A stretch of DNA of 64,000 nt from contig SFEB01000004.1 in assembly GCA_004558105.1 (NCBI GenBank), positions 1 through 64,000 of the forward strand, written 5' to 3'. The notes beneath the pieces were generated by a model that did no database searches, had not been told where the DNA came from, and worked only from the letters and a program-made list of their open reading frames with translations. The stretch is from Clostridiales bacterium (GTDB lineage: Bacteria; Bacillota; Clostridia; Christensenellales; CAG-314). Below are positions 1 to 8,820 of the stretch, piece by piece (position 1 is the stretch's first letter; the number at the start of each line of letters is the position of its first letter). The position numbers were made by a program, and so were the translations under genes.

Positions 1-337
1 TATCAATAGTATTATATTCGTAATCAACAGAATACTTTTTAGTCGTTGAATTTACGGTATATACCGTTTCCTTTTTACTTAAATTATATAAACTATCATA
101 TGTATAGGAAACGTTTGCACCATGTCCTGTACGTTCAATGCTACTCAGTTGACCTAATGAATCTTTCGTATACACTGTTGTTTCAAAAGGTGTTTCGCTA
201 TTATCCACAAAATTGCTATTAGTGGAGACGTTTCCTTTATTATTGGTAGCATGACCTACAATCTTTAATATTCTGTCTAAATCAGGATATACAACTTTAT
301 ACTCACCGGTCATGCCGTTTTTAAAGTATTCGTGAAT
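1..337 (-). CDS. Partial YD-repeat (Rhs-like) protein fragment
   Basis: An open frame of about 112 codons runs on the minus strand from just after the stop codon of the neighbouring FAD oxidoreductase to the window edge, where it is still open. It reads ...VSYTYDSLYNLSKKETVY... and ...YEYNTID, which fits the YxYDxxxNLxxx pattern of YD repeats in Rhs and wall-associated proteins. The first ATG is at 313-311 and has no ribosome binding site. The stretch is clearly more AT-rich than its neighbours. It looks like an internal piece of a large repeat protein rather than a complete gene start, so it may be a remnant, a truncated gene or an assembly junction. The YD-repeat call is by pattern only. 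Confidence 0.5.
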   Translation of the reverse strand, partial: MHEYFKNGMTGEYKVVYPDLDRILKIVGHATNNKGNVSTNSNFVDNSETPFETTVYTKDSLGQLSSIERTGHGANVSYTYDSLYNLSKKETVYTVNSTTKKYSVDYEYNTID

Positions 338-1705
338 TTATTTACCTAAAATCCGTCTTGCTACGTATACGCCGCCTGCGGAAGCGTGAGACAAGGAATG
401 CGTCACACCGCTGCCGTCGCCGATGACGTAAAGTCCCTTGTGCTTGGTTTCGAGGTTTTCGTCAATCGCCACTTCCATATTGTAAAACTTGACTTCTACG
501 CCGTAAAGGAGCGTGTCGTCGTTAGCCGTTCCCGGCGCGATTTTATCAAGAGCGTAAATCATCTCAATTATTCCGTCCAAAATCCGTTTGGGAAGAACGA
601 GACTGAGATCTCCCGGCGTTGCTTTAAGAGTGGGACGAACAACGCACTCGTCGATACGCTTTTTGGTACTGCGACGCCCCCTCACCAGGTCGCCGAAGCG
701 TTGAACCATAACTCCACCACCCAACATGTTGGACAAACGGGCTATGCTTTCCGCATAACCGTTGCTGTCTTTGAAGGGTTCTGAAAAGTGTTTGGAAACA
801 AGCAGGGCAAAGTTGGTATTGTCGGTCTGCATGTCTTTCGACTCGTAACTGTGACCGTTGACGGTGATAATGCCGTTGGTATTTTCGTTGACGACTATGC
901 CGTGAGGATTCATGCAAAAAGTGCGGACGCGGTCCTCGAATTTTTCCGTGCGGTAGACGATTTTGCTTTCGTAAAGTTCGTCGGTAAGGTCGGAAAAAAT
1001 AACCGCGGGCAACTCAACGCGCACGCCGATATCCACGCGGTTGGAAAGAGTGGGAATATCCAGTTCTTCACACACGCGTTCCACCCACTTACTGCCGCTG
1101 CGCCCTACCGAAACGATGCAATCGGTGCATAAGTACTCCTCGTCCGCCGCCGTTATTTTATACCCGTTTACGTCCTTAGCTACTTTTTCTACCGGCGTAT
1201 CGAAGTAAAAAGTTACTTTATCCTTTAAAAAATTATAGAGGTTTTCAAGTACTTTGTAATTGATATCGGTACCTAAGTGACGAACAGACGCGTCCAGCAA
1301 TTGCAAACCGTTTTGCATACAAATTTTCTTGAACGCAGTGCCTGCGGTAGAATACATCTTCGTCCCCTCGCCGCCGTACTTCATGTTGATAGCGTCGACG
1401 TATTCCATCAGTTCCAACGCTTTTTCTCTGCCGATATGCTCGTACAACGTGCCGCCGAAGTCGTTGGTGATATTGTATTTGCCGTCGGAAAAAGCCCCCG
1501 CGCCGCCAAAACCGCTCATTATCGAACACGTTTTGCAGTTGATACAACTTTTTATCTTATCGCCGTCAATGGGGCATTTGCGTTTGTCCAGCGGATGTCC
1601 CGCTTCAAAGATGGCAATCTTTAAGTTTTTATCCGAATTAACGAGTTCGTACGCGGCGAATATTCCGCCGGGACCTGCGCCGACAATGACAATATCGTAA
1701 AACAT
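338..1705 (-). CDS. FAD-dependent dehydrogenase, COG2509-like
   Basis: A 455-residue flavoprotein. The N-terminus has the dinucleotide-binding fold with GAGPGG at residues 9-14. The C-terminus ends in the FAD-contacting segment GLYVIGDGSGVTHSLSHAS, as in the uncharacterised FAD-dependent dehydrogenases of COG2509. Cysteines at 44, 54, 57 and 60 form a CxxCxxC-type group followed by a Gly-rich GFGGAGAFSDGK stretch typical of this family. The substrate is not known. The start ATG follows GAGAGG at a suitable distance. It lies downstream of tryptophanase on the same strand, separated by a stem-loop, and directly upstream of the Rhs-like fragment, with which it shares a reading frame across its TAA stop. 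Confidence 0.85.
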   Translation of the reverse strand: MFYDIVIVGAGPGGIFAAYELVNSDKNLKIAIFEAGHPLDKRKCPIDGDKIKSCINCKTCSIMSGFGGAGAFSDGKYNITNDFGGTLYEHIGREKALELMEYVDAINMKYGGEGTKMYSTAGTAFKKICMQNGLQLLDASVRHLGTDINYKVLENLYNFLKDKVTFYFDTPVEKVAKDVNGYKITAADEEYLCTDCIVSVGRSGSKWVERVCEELDIPTLSNRVDIGVRVELPAVIFSDLTDELYESKIVYRTEKFEDRVRTFCMNPHGIVVNENTNGIITVNGHSYESKDMQTDNTNFALLVSKHFSEPFKDSNGYAESIARLSNMLGGGVMVQRFGDLVRGRRSTKKRIDECVVRPTLKATPGDLSLVLPKRILDGIIEMIYALDKIAPGTANDDTLLYGVEVKFYNMEVAIDENLETKHKGLYVIGDGSGVTHSLSHASAGGVYVARRILGK

Positions 1706-1753
1706 AGTGGTAAACCTCTCTTATAGTTTTTGCGTTTCTGCTTAAATTATCAA

Positions 1754-1779
1754 GAGCCGTTGAGTTTCGTCAACGGCTC
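1754..1779 (-). terminator. Stem-loop after tnaA
   Basis: A perfect 10-bp inverted repeat, GAGCCGTTGA and TCAACGGCTC, with a 6-base loop sits between tnaA and the FAD oxidoreductase gene. The T-run that follows on the minus strand is weak, so termination may be partial. Confidence 0.5.
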
Positions 1780-1792
1780 GGATTTGGTTTTG

Positions 1793-3172
1793 TTATTTCA
1801 AAGGAACAAGTTTTGCCGTAAAGTGACGGAGTACCGGAGCTTCTTCTACAATCTTGTAACCCTTTATCTCGCTTGCTCTGTCTCTTATATTGATAAGCGC
1901 GTCGACGATAACGTCAAGGTGAGCCTGAGTATACACGCGGCGAGGAATGGCAAGACGGGTGAACTCAAACGCCGACTGTTGTTCTTCGTGCGTAACGGGG
2001 TCGCGATCCAACATGTAACTGCCGATATCGCAAGCTCTTATACCGGCTTCGAGATAAAGTTCGAGAGCCAGAGTGTGGCCGGGATACTGATACCATGGAA
2101 TGTGCGGCAAAAGTTTTTTGGCGTCTACGAAGATGCCGTGACCGCCTGCCGGTGCCTGATATGCGATACCTTCTTCGTCAAGGCGTGCGGCAAGGTACTC
2201 CATCTGTCCGATACGGTAACGGAGATAATCTTCGTCCAGACCTTCTTTAAGACCGATTGCCAGAGCTTCCAGATCTCTGCCGCTCATACCGCCGTACGTG
2301 ACGAAACCTTCAAAGCTGATGCAACGCTGTTTGACCTTGTCGTAAATTTCTTTGCTTCTGCAACCGATAAGACCGCCCATGTTGACGATGGCGTCTTTCT
2401 TGGCAGACATCGTAAAGCAGTCCGCGCACTTGAAAGACTCGTGAATAATATCCTTAATAGAACTGTTTGCAAATTCCTTTTCGCGTTTTTTGACGAAATA
2501 ACTGTTCTCGGCGTAACGCGCGGCGTCAATCATCATCGGAATGCCGTACTTGTGAGCAATGCGGGAGGTTTCTCTGATGTTTGCAACGGAAACGGGTTGT
2601 CCGCCTGCGCTGTTGTTGGTGATGGTTTCTACGATAACAGCTATGTTTTCCGCACCGTACTCTTTAATGAGTTTTTCCAGTTTTTCGGTATCCATGTTTC
2701 CCTTAAAGTCCGCACGGCACGTCGTGTCGAGAGCTTCGGGAACGACGCAGTCGATAGGAATGCAACCTGCAAGACCTACGTGCGCACGGGTGGTATCAAA
2801 GAACATATTGGCGATAGCGTACTTTTTGCCTTCCGCCAGAATGGGAATCAGAACCTTTTCCGCCGCTCTGCCCTGGTGAACGGGTTGGATAAACTCAAAT
2901 CCAAAAATATCCTTGGCGTTTTCGATAAGGTGAAAATAACTGCTCGCGCCTGCGTACGACTCGTCGCCCATCATGACGCCCGACCATTGAGCGCTGCTCA
3001 TGGCGTTGGTGCCGCTGTCGGTCAACAAATCGATATAGACGTCTTCCGCTTTCAACGCAAACTCGTTGTAGTTTGCTTCTGCAAGTTTTTTCTCTCTTTC
3101 GGCTCTCGTTAACATCTTGAGAGGTTCGACAGCCTTAATACGGAAAGGCTCGGGATAATAAATTGGTTTCAT
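1793..3172 (-). CDS. tnaA: Tryptophanase
   Basis: A PLP-dependent beta-eliminating lyase of 459 residues that should split tryptophan into indole, pyruvate and ammonia. The motif MSAKKDA near residue 259 carries the PLP lysine. The family also includes tyrosine phenol-lyase. Here the segment CDIGSY has Ile where tyrosine phenol-lyase has its substrate-binding Arg, and FFDTT has Asp where that enzyme has Thr, so tryptophanase is preferred. The C-terminus RHFTAKL also matches tryptophanase. The start is the ATG at 3172, because GGAGG lies 7 bases upstream; the earlier in-frame ATG at 3187 overlaps that ribosome binding site. No tnaC leader peptide or tryptophan permease gene is seen next to it. 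Confidence 0.9.
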   Translation of the reverse strand: MKPIYYPEPFRIKAVEPLKMLTRAEREKKLAEANYNEFALKAEDVYIDLLTDSGTNAMSSAQWSGVMMGDESYAGASSYFHLIENAKDIFGFEFIQPVHQGRAAEKVLIPILAEGKKYAIANMFFDTTRAHVGLAGCIPIDCVVPEALDTTCRADFKGNMDTEKLEKLIKEYGAENIAVIVETITNNSAGGQPVSVANIRETSRIAHKYGIPMMIDAARYAENSYFVKKREKEFANSSIKDIIHESFKCADCFTMSAKKDAIVNMGGLIGCRSKEIYDKVKQRCISFEGFVTYGGMSGRDLEALAIGLKEGLDEDYLRYRIGQMEYLAARLDEEGIAYQAPAGGHGIFVDAKKLLPHIPWYQYPGHTLALELYLEAGIRACDIGSYMLDRDPVTHEEQQSAFEFTRLAIPRRVYTQAHLDVIVDALINIRDRASEIKGYKIVEEAPVLRHFTAKLVPLK

Positions 3173-3277
3173 TTTATTTTCCTCCATAAGAATATGTATT
3201 TTTTATAATTTGCCGCAACAACGGCTTGATTTATTTAACAAACGACGAAACACGGGTATCGGTTATCCGTCGCTAAT

Positions 3278-3327
3278 TCTCCCGTCGATATTTTCTCGCC
3301 GCAATTAAAAACCGTATCGTCGGGAGA
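3278..3327 (-). terminator. Inverted repeat after mtaB
   Basis: A 13-bp inverted repeat with one mismatch (TCTCCCGTCGATA and TATCGTCGGGAGA) begins right after the mtaB stop. It has no clear T-run on the minus strand, so it is only a possible terminator. Confidence 0.3.
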
Positions 3328-3328
3328 T

Positions 3329-4600
3329 TTACTCCTCGTCTATTATATCACCCAAAACGCCATCTTCAAACTGTTTTGTAATAAAAACTTTTAAAATTTT
3401 GTTTTTTTCAACGGCTTTTTTGGGTACGTACACTTTAGTATAATTCGGCGTATATCCTACGACGTAATCGCCCTTGCTTTCTTCGGTCAGAACTTCCTGA
3501 ACGGTACCGATCTGCCGTCGGGCGGATTGCGCTTTGAGCGCTTGCTTGACCGCCGTCATCTCCGCCACTCGCCTGTCCATTTCCCTGCCGTCAATCGGCG
3601 TCATGCGTGCGGCAATAGTGCCTGCGCGCGGACTGAAAGGAAAGACGTGCACGTCGTCAAAACCGACTTTTAATGCAAAAGCCTTGCTTTCCTCAAACTG
3701 TTCCTTCGTCTCGGTCGGAAAACCGACGATAATATCGGTGGTTATCCCTGCGTCGGGAAAAGTTTTGCGAATAAGTTGCACCGACTCGAAAAATTGTTCG
3801 GCTGTGTAGCGTCGATTCATTTTTTTAAGCACGCCGTCGCTTCCGCTCTGCAAAGACAGATGAAAATGCGGACAGAAATTGCCTTGTTTCATGGCAAAAA
3901 GCAGTTCCTGCGTAATTACCCTGTCTTCAAGACTGCCGAAACGCTTACGCATCGGCAAAAACGCCAAAGCTTTTGCCAGCGCAGTTAAATCGCCCCCGTC
4001 GGCCTTGTAATCGCTGATATTCACTCCTGTCAGCACGATTTCTTTAAAAGAAGTCAGTGTTTTTGCCTCCGCTACGACGTCCTCGATTTTTCTGCTGCGA
4101 CTGCGGCCGCGCAGGTACGGCACTATGCAATAGGTACAAAAGTTGTCGCAACCGTCCTGAACCTTTAAAAAGGCTCTCGTTTTTACGACGTTGGTGGCAA
4201 AAACTTCGCCGTCACGGTACTCGGTAGGGAGTTTTTCCACACCGTCGTTGCCCTCGACGTAATTTTTTATCAGACTCGCCTTGTCGCCCGCGCCCTTGAC
4301 GAAAACCACCCCGTCGTGTTCGAATTGAATCGGATCCTTCTGCGACGCACAGCCGCAAACGAGAACTTTCGCCGACGGATTCAGTTTTTTACAACGCGCG
4401 ACGGCTTGTCGTGATTTGCGCTCTGCCTCGTTGGTGACGGCGCAAGTGTTTATTACGAAAATATCGGCTTTTTTAAGCCCCTCGAAAGCATCGTAACCTG
4501 CCTGCAACAACTGACTTACGATTTGACGTGACTCGTATAAATTTACTTTGCACCCCAGCGTAAATACGCTTACGGATAACCCGGCTTGATTCTTTTCCAT
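3329..4600 (-). CDS. mtaB: tRNA N6-threonylcarbamoyladenosine(37) methylthiotransferase MtaB
   Basis: A 423-residue radical-SAM methylthiotransferase predicted to add the methylthio group to t6A37 of tRNAs reading ANN codons. The N-terminal domain carries cluster cysteines at 17 (LGCKVN), 53 (NTCAVT) and about 84. The radical-SAM motif CDNFCTYC is at 151-158, followed by RGRSRSR. The C-terminal part corresponds to a TRAM-like domain. LGCKVN together with VPYLRGRSRS is the MtaB rather than the MiaB or RimO pattern. Only a weak ribosome binding site precedes the ATG. It follows prmA by about 64 bases on the same strand, so it probably belongs to the padR-prmA group. Confidence 0.9.
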   Translation of the reverse strand: MEKNQAGLSVSVFTLGCKVNLYESRQIVSQLLQAGYDAFEGLKKADIFVINTCAVTNEAERKSRQAVARCKKLNPSAKVLVCGCASQKDPIQFEHDGVVFVKGAGDKASLIKNYVEGNDGVEKLPTEYRDGEVFATNVVKTRAFLKVQDGCDNFCTYCIVPYLRGRSRSRKIEDVVAEAKTLTSFKEIVLTGVNISDYKADGGDLTALAKALAFLPMRKRFGSLEDRVITQELLFAMKQGNFCPHFHLSLQSGSDGVLKKMNRRYTAEQFFESVQLIRKTFPDAGITTDIIVGFPTETKEQFEESKAFALKVGFDDVHVFPFSPRAGTIAARMTPIDGREMDRRVAEMTAVKQALKAQSARRQIGTVQEVLTEESKGDYVVGYTPNYTKVYVPKKAVEKNKILKVFITKQFEDGVLGDIIDEE

Positions 4601-4664
4601 TTTTTTTGCCCAATCTTAATTATATCGTTCTTGTTAACAACCGTTTACGGTCTCCGCTGCCACA

Positions 4665-5597
4665 CTAAGCGCCCGCTTTCATAAGCAACGCGCACCACTC
4701 GCCTTTTTCGGAATAAGCCGCAAGGGTAAAACCGAGTTTTTCAAAGGTCTCGCACACTTCGTCTTTAAGCGACAAAAGTATACCGCTGAGCGATATGTAC
4801 GCCCCGTCCGCTAAAAAAGCCGTCAGCGTCTTTGCAAGGCGCTTTAAAATGTCCGCAGTCAGGTTGGCAAAACAAAAATCGAATTTTCCGCTGACCTTTT
4901 CGGTCAGGTCGCCGCAGATAATATCGCACTTGTCTTCCAGACCGTTGAACACGGCGTTTGCACGGGTTGCTTCCACCGCTTGTTGGTCAAGGTCTACGAG
5001 CGTGGCATGACTCGCGCCGAGCAATAACGCCGACAAGCCCAATATGCCGCTGCCGCAACCCATGTCAAGGACGGTTTTACCCCTGAAATCGTAGTTTTGC
5101 GCCAGCAACAGACATTGCGAAGTAGTTTCGTGGTACCCCGTGCCGAAAGCAACGCCGCTTTCTATCTTTAATACGTTTTTACAGTCGCCGTCGTAAGCCA
5201 GCCAGTTGGGACAGACGCATACGTCGCCTATAACGACCGGCTTGAAGTTTTTTTGCCATTCCTTAAGCCAGTCGACCTCCTGTGCCTGCTCGGTTTGTAT
5301 TCTCAGACTGCCGCAGGCGTCGCCGAAAATTTCTTTTACCCTGTTTAAATCCTCTTTAAGACGACCGAGAATTTGCTCCTCGTCCGACTCGGCGCAATAC
5401 GCAACTACGCGCACTTCCTGACCGAAAGATTCGCGCACGCCCTTTTCCACGTAATCCCAACCGCACTCGTCGAGGTCTCTGACGTCGTAAACGGTAACGG
5501 CGTTTGCCGTAAGTTCTTCTAAAAAATACGCCACCGTCTCACTGCACCCGGTCGTGGTAAAGACGGTGATTTTTACGTTATCTCCGTTGTCCTTCAT
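4665..5597 (-). CDS. prmA: Ribosomal protein L11 methyltransferase
   Basis: A 310-residue SAM-dependent methyltransferase expected to trimethylate ribosomal protein L11. It shows the PrmA hallmarks FGTGYHETT (about residues 151-159), the SAM-binding motif VLDMGCGSGILGL (about 176-188) and the FANLTADIL motif near 243-251. Length is normal for the family. It starts only 4 bases after the padR stop, so the two genes are co-transcribed. Some PrmA-like proteins may modify other targets, but the motif set here is standard. Confidence 0.9.
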   Translation of the reverse strand: MKDNGDNVKITVFTTTGCSETVAYFLEELTANAVTVYDVRDLDECGWDYVEKGVRESFGQEVRVVAYCAESDEEQILGRLKEDLNRVKEIFGDACGSLRIQTEQAQEVDWLKEWQKNFKPVVIGDVCVCPNWLAYDGDCKNVLKIESGVAFGTGYHETTSQCLLLAQNYDFRGKTVLDMGCGSGILGLSALLLGASHATLVDLDQQAVEATRANAVFNGLEDKCDIICGDLTEKVSGKFDFCFANLTADILKRLAKTLTAFLADGAYISLSGILLSLKDEVCETFEKLGFTLAAYSEKGEWCALLMKAGA

Positions 5598-5601
5598 CTC
5601 G

Positions 5602-5934
5602 TTAACCTATCAAAATATCTATCAATTGCTTGACCGTTTGCCATTTGGCTTTGTTGGCGGCGTACGCTTTGCGCCCTTCGTCGGTAATTTCGTAATACTT
5701 GCGCGTCGCCCCCTGACTTTCGTCGCCCCATCTGCCTTTAATAAGGCGGTATTCTTCCATACGGTGGCATGCCGAATACAACGATTGCTCGTTAAGCTGA
5801 TAGATTCCGTTCGTTTTTTTGGCAATAAGTTTTCTTATCTCACCGCCGTACTGAGGTCCGTCGAGAAGAACGCTTAAAATAAAAGTCTCAATATGCCCCC
5901 TTAAACTGTCGCTGTCGAGAATATTTACCGCCAT
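5602..5934 (-). CDS. PadR family transcriptional regulator
   Basis: A 110-residue winged-helix protein. The N-terminal part LRGHIETFILSVLLDGPQYGGEI and the later RKYYEITDEGRKAY are the two best conserved segments of PadR regulators: the first recognition region and the wing. It lacks a long C-terminal domain, as in short PadR subfamilies. The ATG follows CGGAGG. It is the first gene of the padR-prmA-mtaB group and has its own consensus promoter at 5974-6002. No effector or exporter partner is adjacent, so what it controls is unknown. Confidence 0.85.
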   Translation of the reverse strand: MAVNILDSDSLRGHIETFILSVLLDGPQYGGEIRKLIAKKTNGIYQLNEQSLYSACHRMEEYRLIKGRWGDESQGATRKYYEITDEGRKAYAANKAKWQTVKQLIDILIG

Positions 5935-5973
5935 AACTTTACCTCCGATAAATCGTACTTTTTTTTCACCGCT

Positions 5974-6002
5974 ATTATATCACGCATAGCTATTTTTGAC
6001 AA
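5974..6002 (-). promoter_or_regulatory. Sigma-A type promoter of padR-prmA
   Basis: On the minus strand TTGTCA (6002-5997) is followed after 17 bases by a perfect TATAAT (5979-5974). The padR start is 40 bases further on. Confidence 0.75.
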
Positions 6003-6020
6003 GTATAATTTCCGTTAAAT

Positions 6021-6048
6021 AAAAAAATCGTCCGCAAAACACGGACGA
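6021..6048 (-). terminator. Rho-independent terminator of the lysine operon
   Basis: The stem CGTCCG and CGGACG with a 7-base loop is followed on the minus strand by A and seven T residues. It lies just downstream of the last gene of the diaminopimelate operon. Confidence 0.75.
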
Positions 6049-6072
6049 CGGCGGTCGTAGAAATCGTTTCGC

Positions 6073-7161
6073 TTAACCCAACCTGATTTTTTCCAAAATC
6101 GCCAGACAAAAATCAACGCCGATTCTCAATACCCTTTCGTCAAAGTCGAAAGCGTCGGAATGAAGGTCTGCCGTTTCGCCCGCTCCGAGTAAAAAATAAA
6201 CCGACGGCACGCTTTCGGCAATCACCCCGAAGTCGTCGCCGATAAGTTGTTTTTTTGCAGGAAAAATCTCCCACGCTTTTTTAGCGCGTGCCAGCAATTT
6301 TTTGTCGTTTACCACGGGCGGAATACCTCGTTGGGCGTCGAACGTACCCGTTACCCCTCGTTTTCGGCATATTTCATTCATCGCGCGAGTCATTTTTTTT
6401 ATCGCTTTATCTGCAAATTCTTTTTCAAAAAAGCGCAAAGTTCCCTCGGCTTCCGCTCTTGCGCACACCACGTTGCGCGCAACGCCGCCGCTGAGTTTGC
6501 CGAAAGAAACGAAGCCGTCTTCACTCCGTTTAATCTCGTCGCCCGTCCGCGCTAAAAATTCTACGGCGGCAGACAAAGCGTCCACGCCTTCGCCCCTCGC
6601 GACGTGTGCGGATTTGCCGGTAAAAGCAACGTTGACCTCCCTCGTCCCCGCGCAGATCGTCCCCTCCCGACTGAAAACATTGCCGAACGGAAGGTGCGGA
6701 AATAAATGTAGCGCAAAAGCGGAAGTAACGTTGACTTCCTGCCAGAACGGTTGAGAAAGAAGGTACTGCGCTCCGCCGTATTCTTCTTCCGCCGGTTCAA
6801 AAACGATAAGTAAGTTGTCGGGAAAACTCAAACCTTTTTTTCCGACGATTCTCGCAACCTCCAGAGCAATAGCCATGTGTCCGTCATGTCCGCACGCATG
6901 CATATTGTTTTTTGCCGCAAAAGACAACCCCGTCCGCTCCGACAACGGCAGAGCGTCCATCTCGGCGCGAAAAGCGACGGTACTGCTTTTGCCGAAATCA
7001 AAAAACAACGCAACGCAACTTTCGGTCTTAAAAATCCTGCAACCGAAATCACGAGCCGCTTCGTACAGGTACTCAATCGTCTTTTTCTCCCGCCACGCAC
7101 ACTCCGCGATAAAGTGAAGCGCACGACGGTCTGCTTTCAATAGGTCGGTCTCACTCGTCAC
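6073..7161 (-). CDS. M20 family amidohydrolase, probable N-acetyldiaminopimelate deacetylase
   Basis: A 362-residue M20D-type metallo-amidohydrolase. The motif MHACGHDGHMA (about residues 87-97) and EPAEEEYGGA (about 122-131) carry the metal ligands and the catalytic Glu. The neighbours dapH and asd make N-acetyl-LL-diaminopimelate deacetylase the likely role, the last acetylated step before LL-diaminopimelate. The GTG start overlaps the end of asd by 11 bases, as expected for translational coupling. An aminoacylase-like role is possible from the family alone; the operon context is what favours the lysine pathway. Confidence 0.82.
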   Translation of the reverse strand: MTSETDLLKADRRALHFIAECAWREKKTIEYLYEAARDFGCRIFKTESCVALFFDFGKSSTVAFRAEMDALPLSERTGLSFAAKNNMHACGHDGHMAIALEVARIVGKKGLSFPDNLLIVFEPAEEEYGGAQYLLSQPFWQEVNVTSAFALHLFPHLPFGNVFSREGTICAGTREVNVAFTGKSAHVARGEGVDALSAAVEFLARTGDEIKRSEDGFVSFGKLSGGVARNVVCARAEAEGTLRFFEKEFADKAIKKMTRAMNEICRKRGVTGTFDAQRGIPPVVNDKKLLARAKKAWEIFPAKKQLIGDDFGVIAESVPSVYFLLGAGETADLHSDAFDFDERVLRIGVDFCLAILEKIRLG

Positions 7162-8125
7162 AAACCAGTCTCCTCACGATTTCTACGGCGTTGGAAGCCG
7201 AACCCTTGTAAAGATTGTCGGCAACGCAATAAAAAGTTACGCCGTTTTCGCTTGCCGTATCCCGTCTGAGCCGTCCGACGAAAGTTTTGTCGCTGCATCT
7301 CGCCATTTCTCCGAGCGGATAAACGTCATGACACGCGTCGTCCGCCACCACCACTCCGTCCTGTTTTTTCCACTCCTCTCTTATCTCGTTGAGAGTGAAA
7401 TTTTCTTTCAGTTCCGCCGATACGGCTACGCCGTGACAAAACGGCACGGGAACGCGGACGCAGGTGGCGGAAACGGACAGGTCGGGCAAATGCAATATTT
7501 TTTTCGTTTCGTTCCGCATTTTCTCTTCCTCTCCCGTGTAACCGTCGGGAAGAAAATCGTCGATTTTCGGTATGCAATTTTTAGCGAGAGACGCAGGGAA
7601 AAACCTCGGATTTTCACCTCTTAACGTAACGGTAAGGTCGTCCAATCCCTTTCGCCCCGCACCGCTCGCGGACTGAAAAGTTACGTAACGGACGGACGTT
7701 AACCCGAATTTTTTAAGAGCGTTCAACGCCAGTATCGCGGTAATCGTACTGCAATTGGGATTGGCGATAACGGGACTTTCGCCTACGTCCGAAAAGTTTA
7801 TTTCCGGAACGACCAGCGGCACACCCTCTTTCATTCTGAAAAAACTGCCGTTATCCACCACCCGTACTCCCTTTTTTACGGCGATGGGTACGTATTCTCT
7901 GCTTATCTCCCGTCCTGCGGAAAACAAAGCGAAGTCCACGCCGTCAAAGACGTCGGGAGAAAGTTCTTCCACCTTTCGCGCTTTGCCGTACAGATAAAGT
8001 CTTTTTCCTGCGCTTGCGCCCGAAGCGGCGAGAACAAGTCTGTCAACCGGGAGAGACAAACGCTCTGTCTCACGCAAAAAAGCGCGCCCCACCAGACCCG
8101 TCGCGCCGATAATAGCCAATTTCAT
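7151..8125 (-). CDS. asd: Aspartate-semialdehyde dehydrogenase
   Basis: A 324-residue NADPH-dependent enzyme that reduces aspartyl phosphate to aspartate semialdehyde, feeding DapA. GATGLVGRAF at residues 7-16 binds the nucleotide. NPNCST carries the catalytic Cys near residue 125, and SGAGRKGLDDL follows. The start ATG has GGGGGT upstream. It is separated from dapH by two bases and overlaps the downstream deacetylase. No aspartate kinase gene is in the window. Confidence 0.93.
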   Translation of the reverse strand: MKLAIIGATGLVGRAFLRETERLSLPVDRLVLAASGASAGKRLYLYGKARKVEELSPDVFDGVDFALFSAGREISREYVPIAVKKGVRVVDNGSFFRMKEGVPLVVPEINFSDVGESPVIANPNCSTITAILALNALKKFGLTSVRYVTFQSASGAGRKGLDDLTVTLRGENPRFFPASLAKNCIPKIDDFLPDGYTGEEEKMRNETKKILHLPDLSVSATCVRVPVPFCHGVAVSAELKENFTLNEIREEWKKQDGVVVADDACHDVYPLGEMARCSDKTFVGRLRRDTASENGVTFYCVADNLYKGSASNAVEIVRRLVCDE

Positions 8126-8127
8126 TT

Positions 8128-8820
8128 TTACCCCCTGAGAACGCTTGCTATTTTTGTCTTTCTTTTTGTTTTTTCGTCGGCGTATTTAACTATTTTTGCA
8201 GGGCAACCCACGACGACGGCAAGAGGCGGAACGTCTTTCGTTACCACCGCTCCGGCGCCGACTACCGCGCCCGCACCCACCGTTATTCCCTCTAAAATAA
8301 CGGCGTTTGCGCCTATCGTTACGCCGTTGCCAATGCGTACGGGGCGTTTGTCGGGCGGTTCCAACACCCCTGCAATCACCGCCCCCGCGCCGACGTGACA
8401 ATCTTCGCCCACTACCGCGTTACTGCCCACTACGGCGTTCATGTCAATCATAGTCCGCTTTCCTATTTTCGCGCCGATATTGACGACCGCGCCGTGCATT
8501 ACGACGGCGTCGTCTCCTATTTCCGCATGCTCCCGTATGACTGCAAAAGGTTCTATGCGCGCTTTGAACCTGAAAATTTCTGCCAACGGAACGCCGCTGT
8601 TAGCGCACTCGTATTCGAAAAAACTCTCCGCCACGGCGTCGGCGTTGTCAGACAAAACGGCGTCTATATCCTTTTTGTCTCCGACGACCATAATAAAATC
8701 TTTTCCGCCGACGGTCAGACAGTTTTTAAAATCCACCTCACGAGTCAGGCGTAAATAAGCCTTGGTCACAGTCTTTTTTTTACTTTTCGCAACGTAATCC
8801 GCCAACTCCCGACTATCCAT
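8128..8820 (-). CDS. dapH: Tetrahydrodipicolinate N-acetyltransferase
   Basis: A 230-residue left-handed beta-helix acetyltransferase that acetylates tetrahydrodipicolinate using acetyl-CoA. After an N-terminal alpha domain (residues 1-85) comes a long run of hexapeptide repeats such as IGDDAVV, IGAKIG and VGAGAV. The short N-terminal segment and the length match DapH of Firmicutes rather than the succinyl enzyme DapD. The gene overlaps dapB by 8 bases. Its presence shows that this organism uses the acetylated branch of diaminopimelate synthesis. Confidence 0.92.
   Translation of the reverse strand: MDSRELADYVAKSKKKTVTKAYLRLTREVDFKNCLTVGGKDFIMVVGDKKDIDAVLSDNADAVAESFFEYECANSGVPLAEIFRFKARIEPFAVIREHAEIGDDAVVMHGAVVNIGAKIGKRTMIDMNAVVGSNAVVGEDCHVGAGAVIAGVLEPPDKRPVRIGNGVTIGANAVILEGITVGAGAVVGAGAVVTKDVPPLAVVVGCPAKIVKYADEKTKRKTKIASVLRG

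Noticed and set aside
1730..3112. 460-codon + strand frame opposite tryptophanase
   Set aside because: Shadow of tnaA on the other strand; no start signal and no sensible motifs.
1793..3172. Tyrosine phenol-lyase instead of tryptophanase
   Set aside because: The Arg and Thr that bind the phenol substrate are replaced by Ile and Asp, as in tryptophanase.
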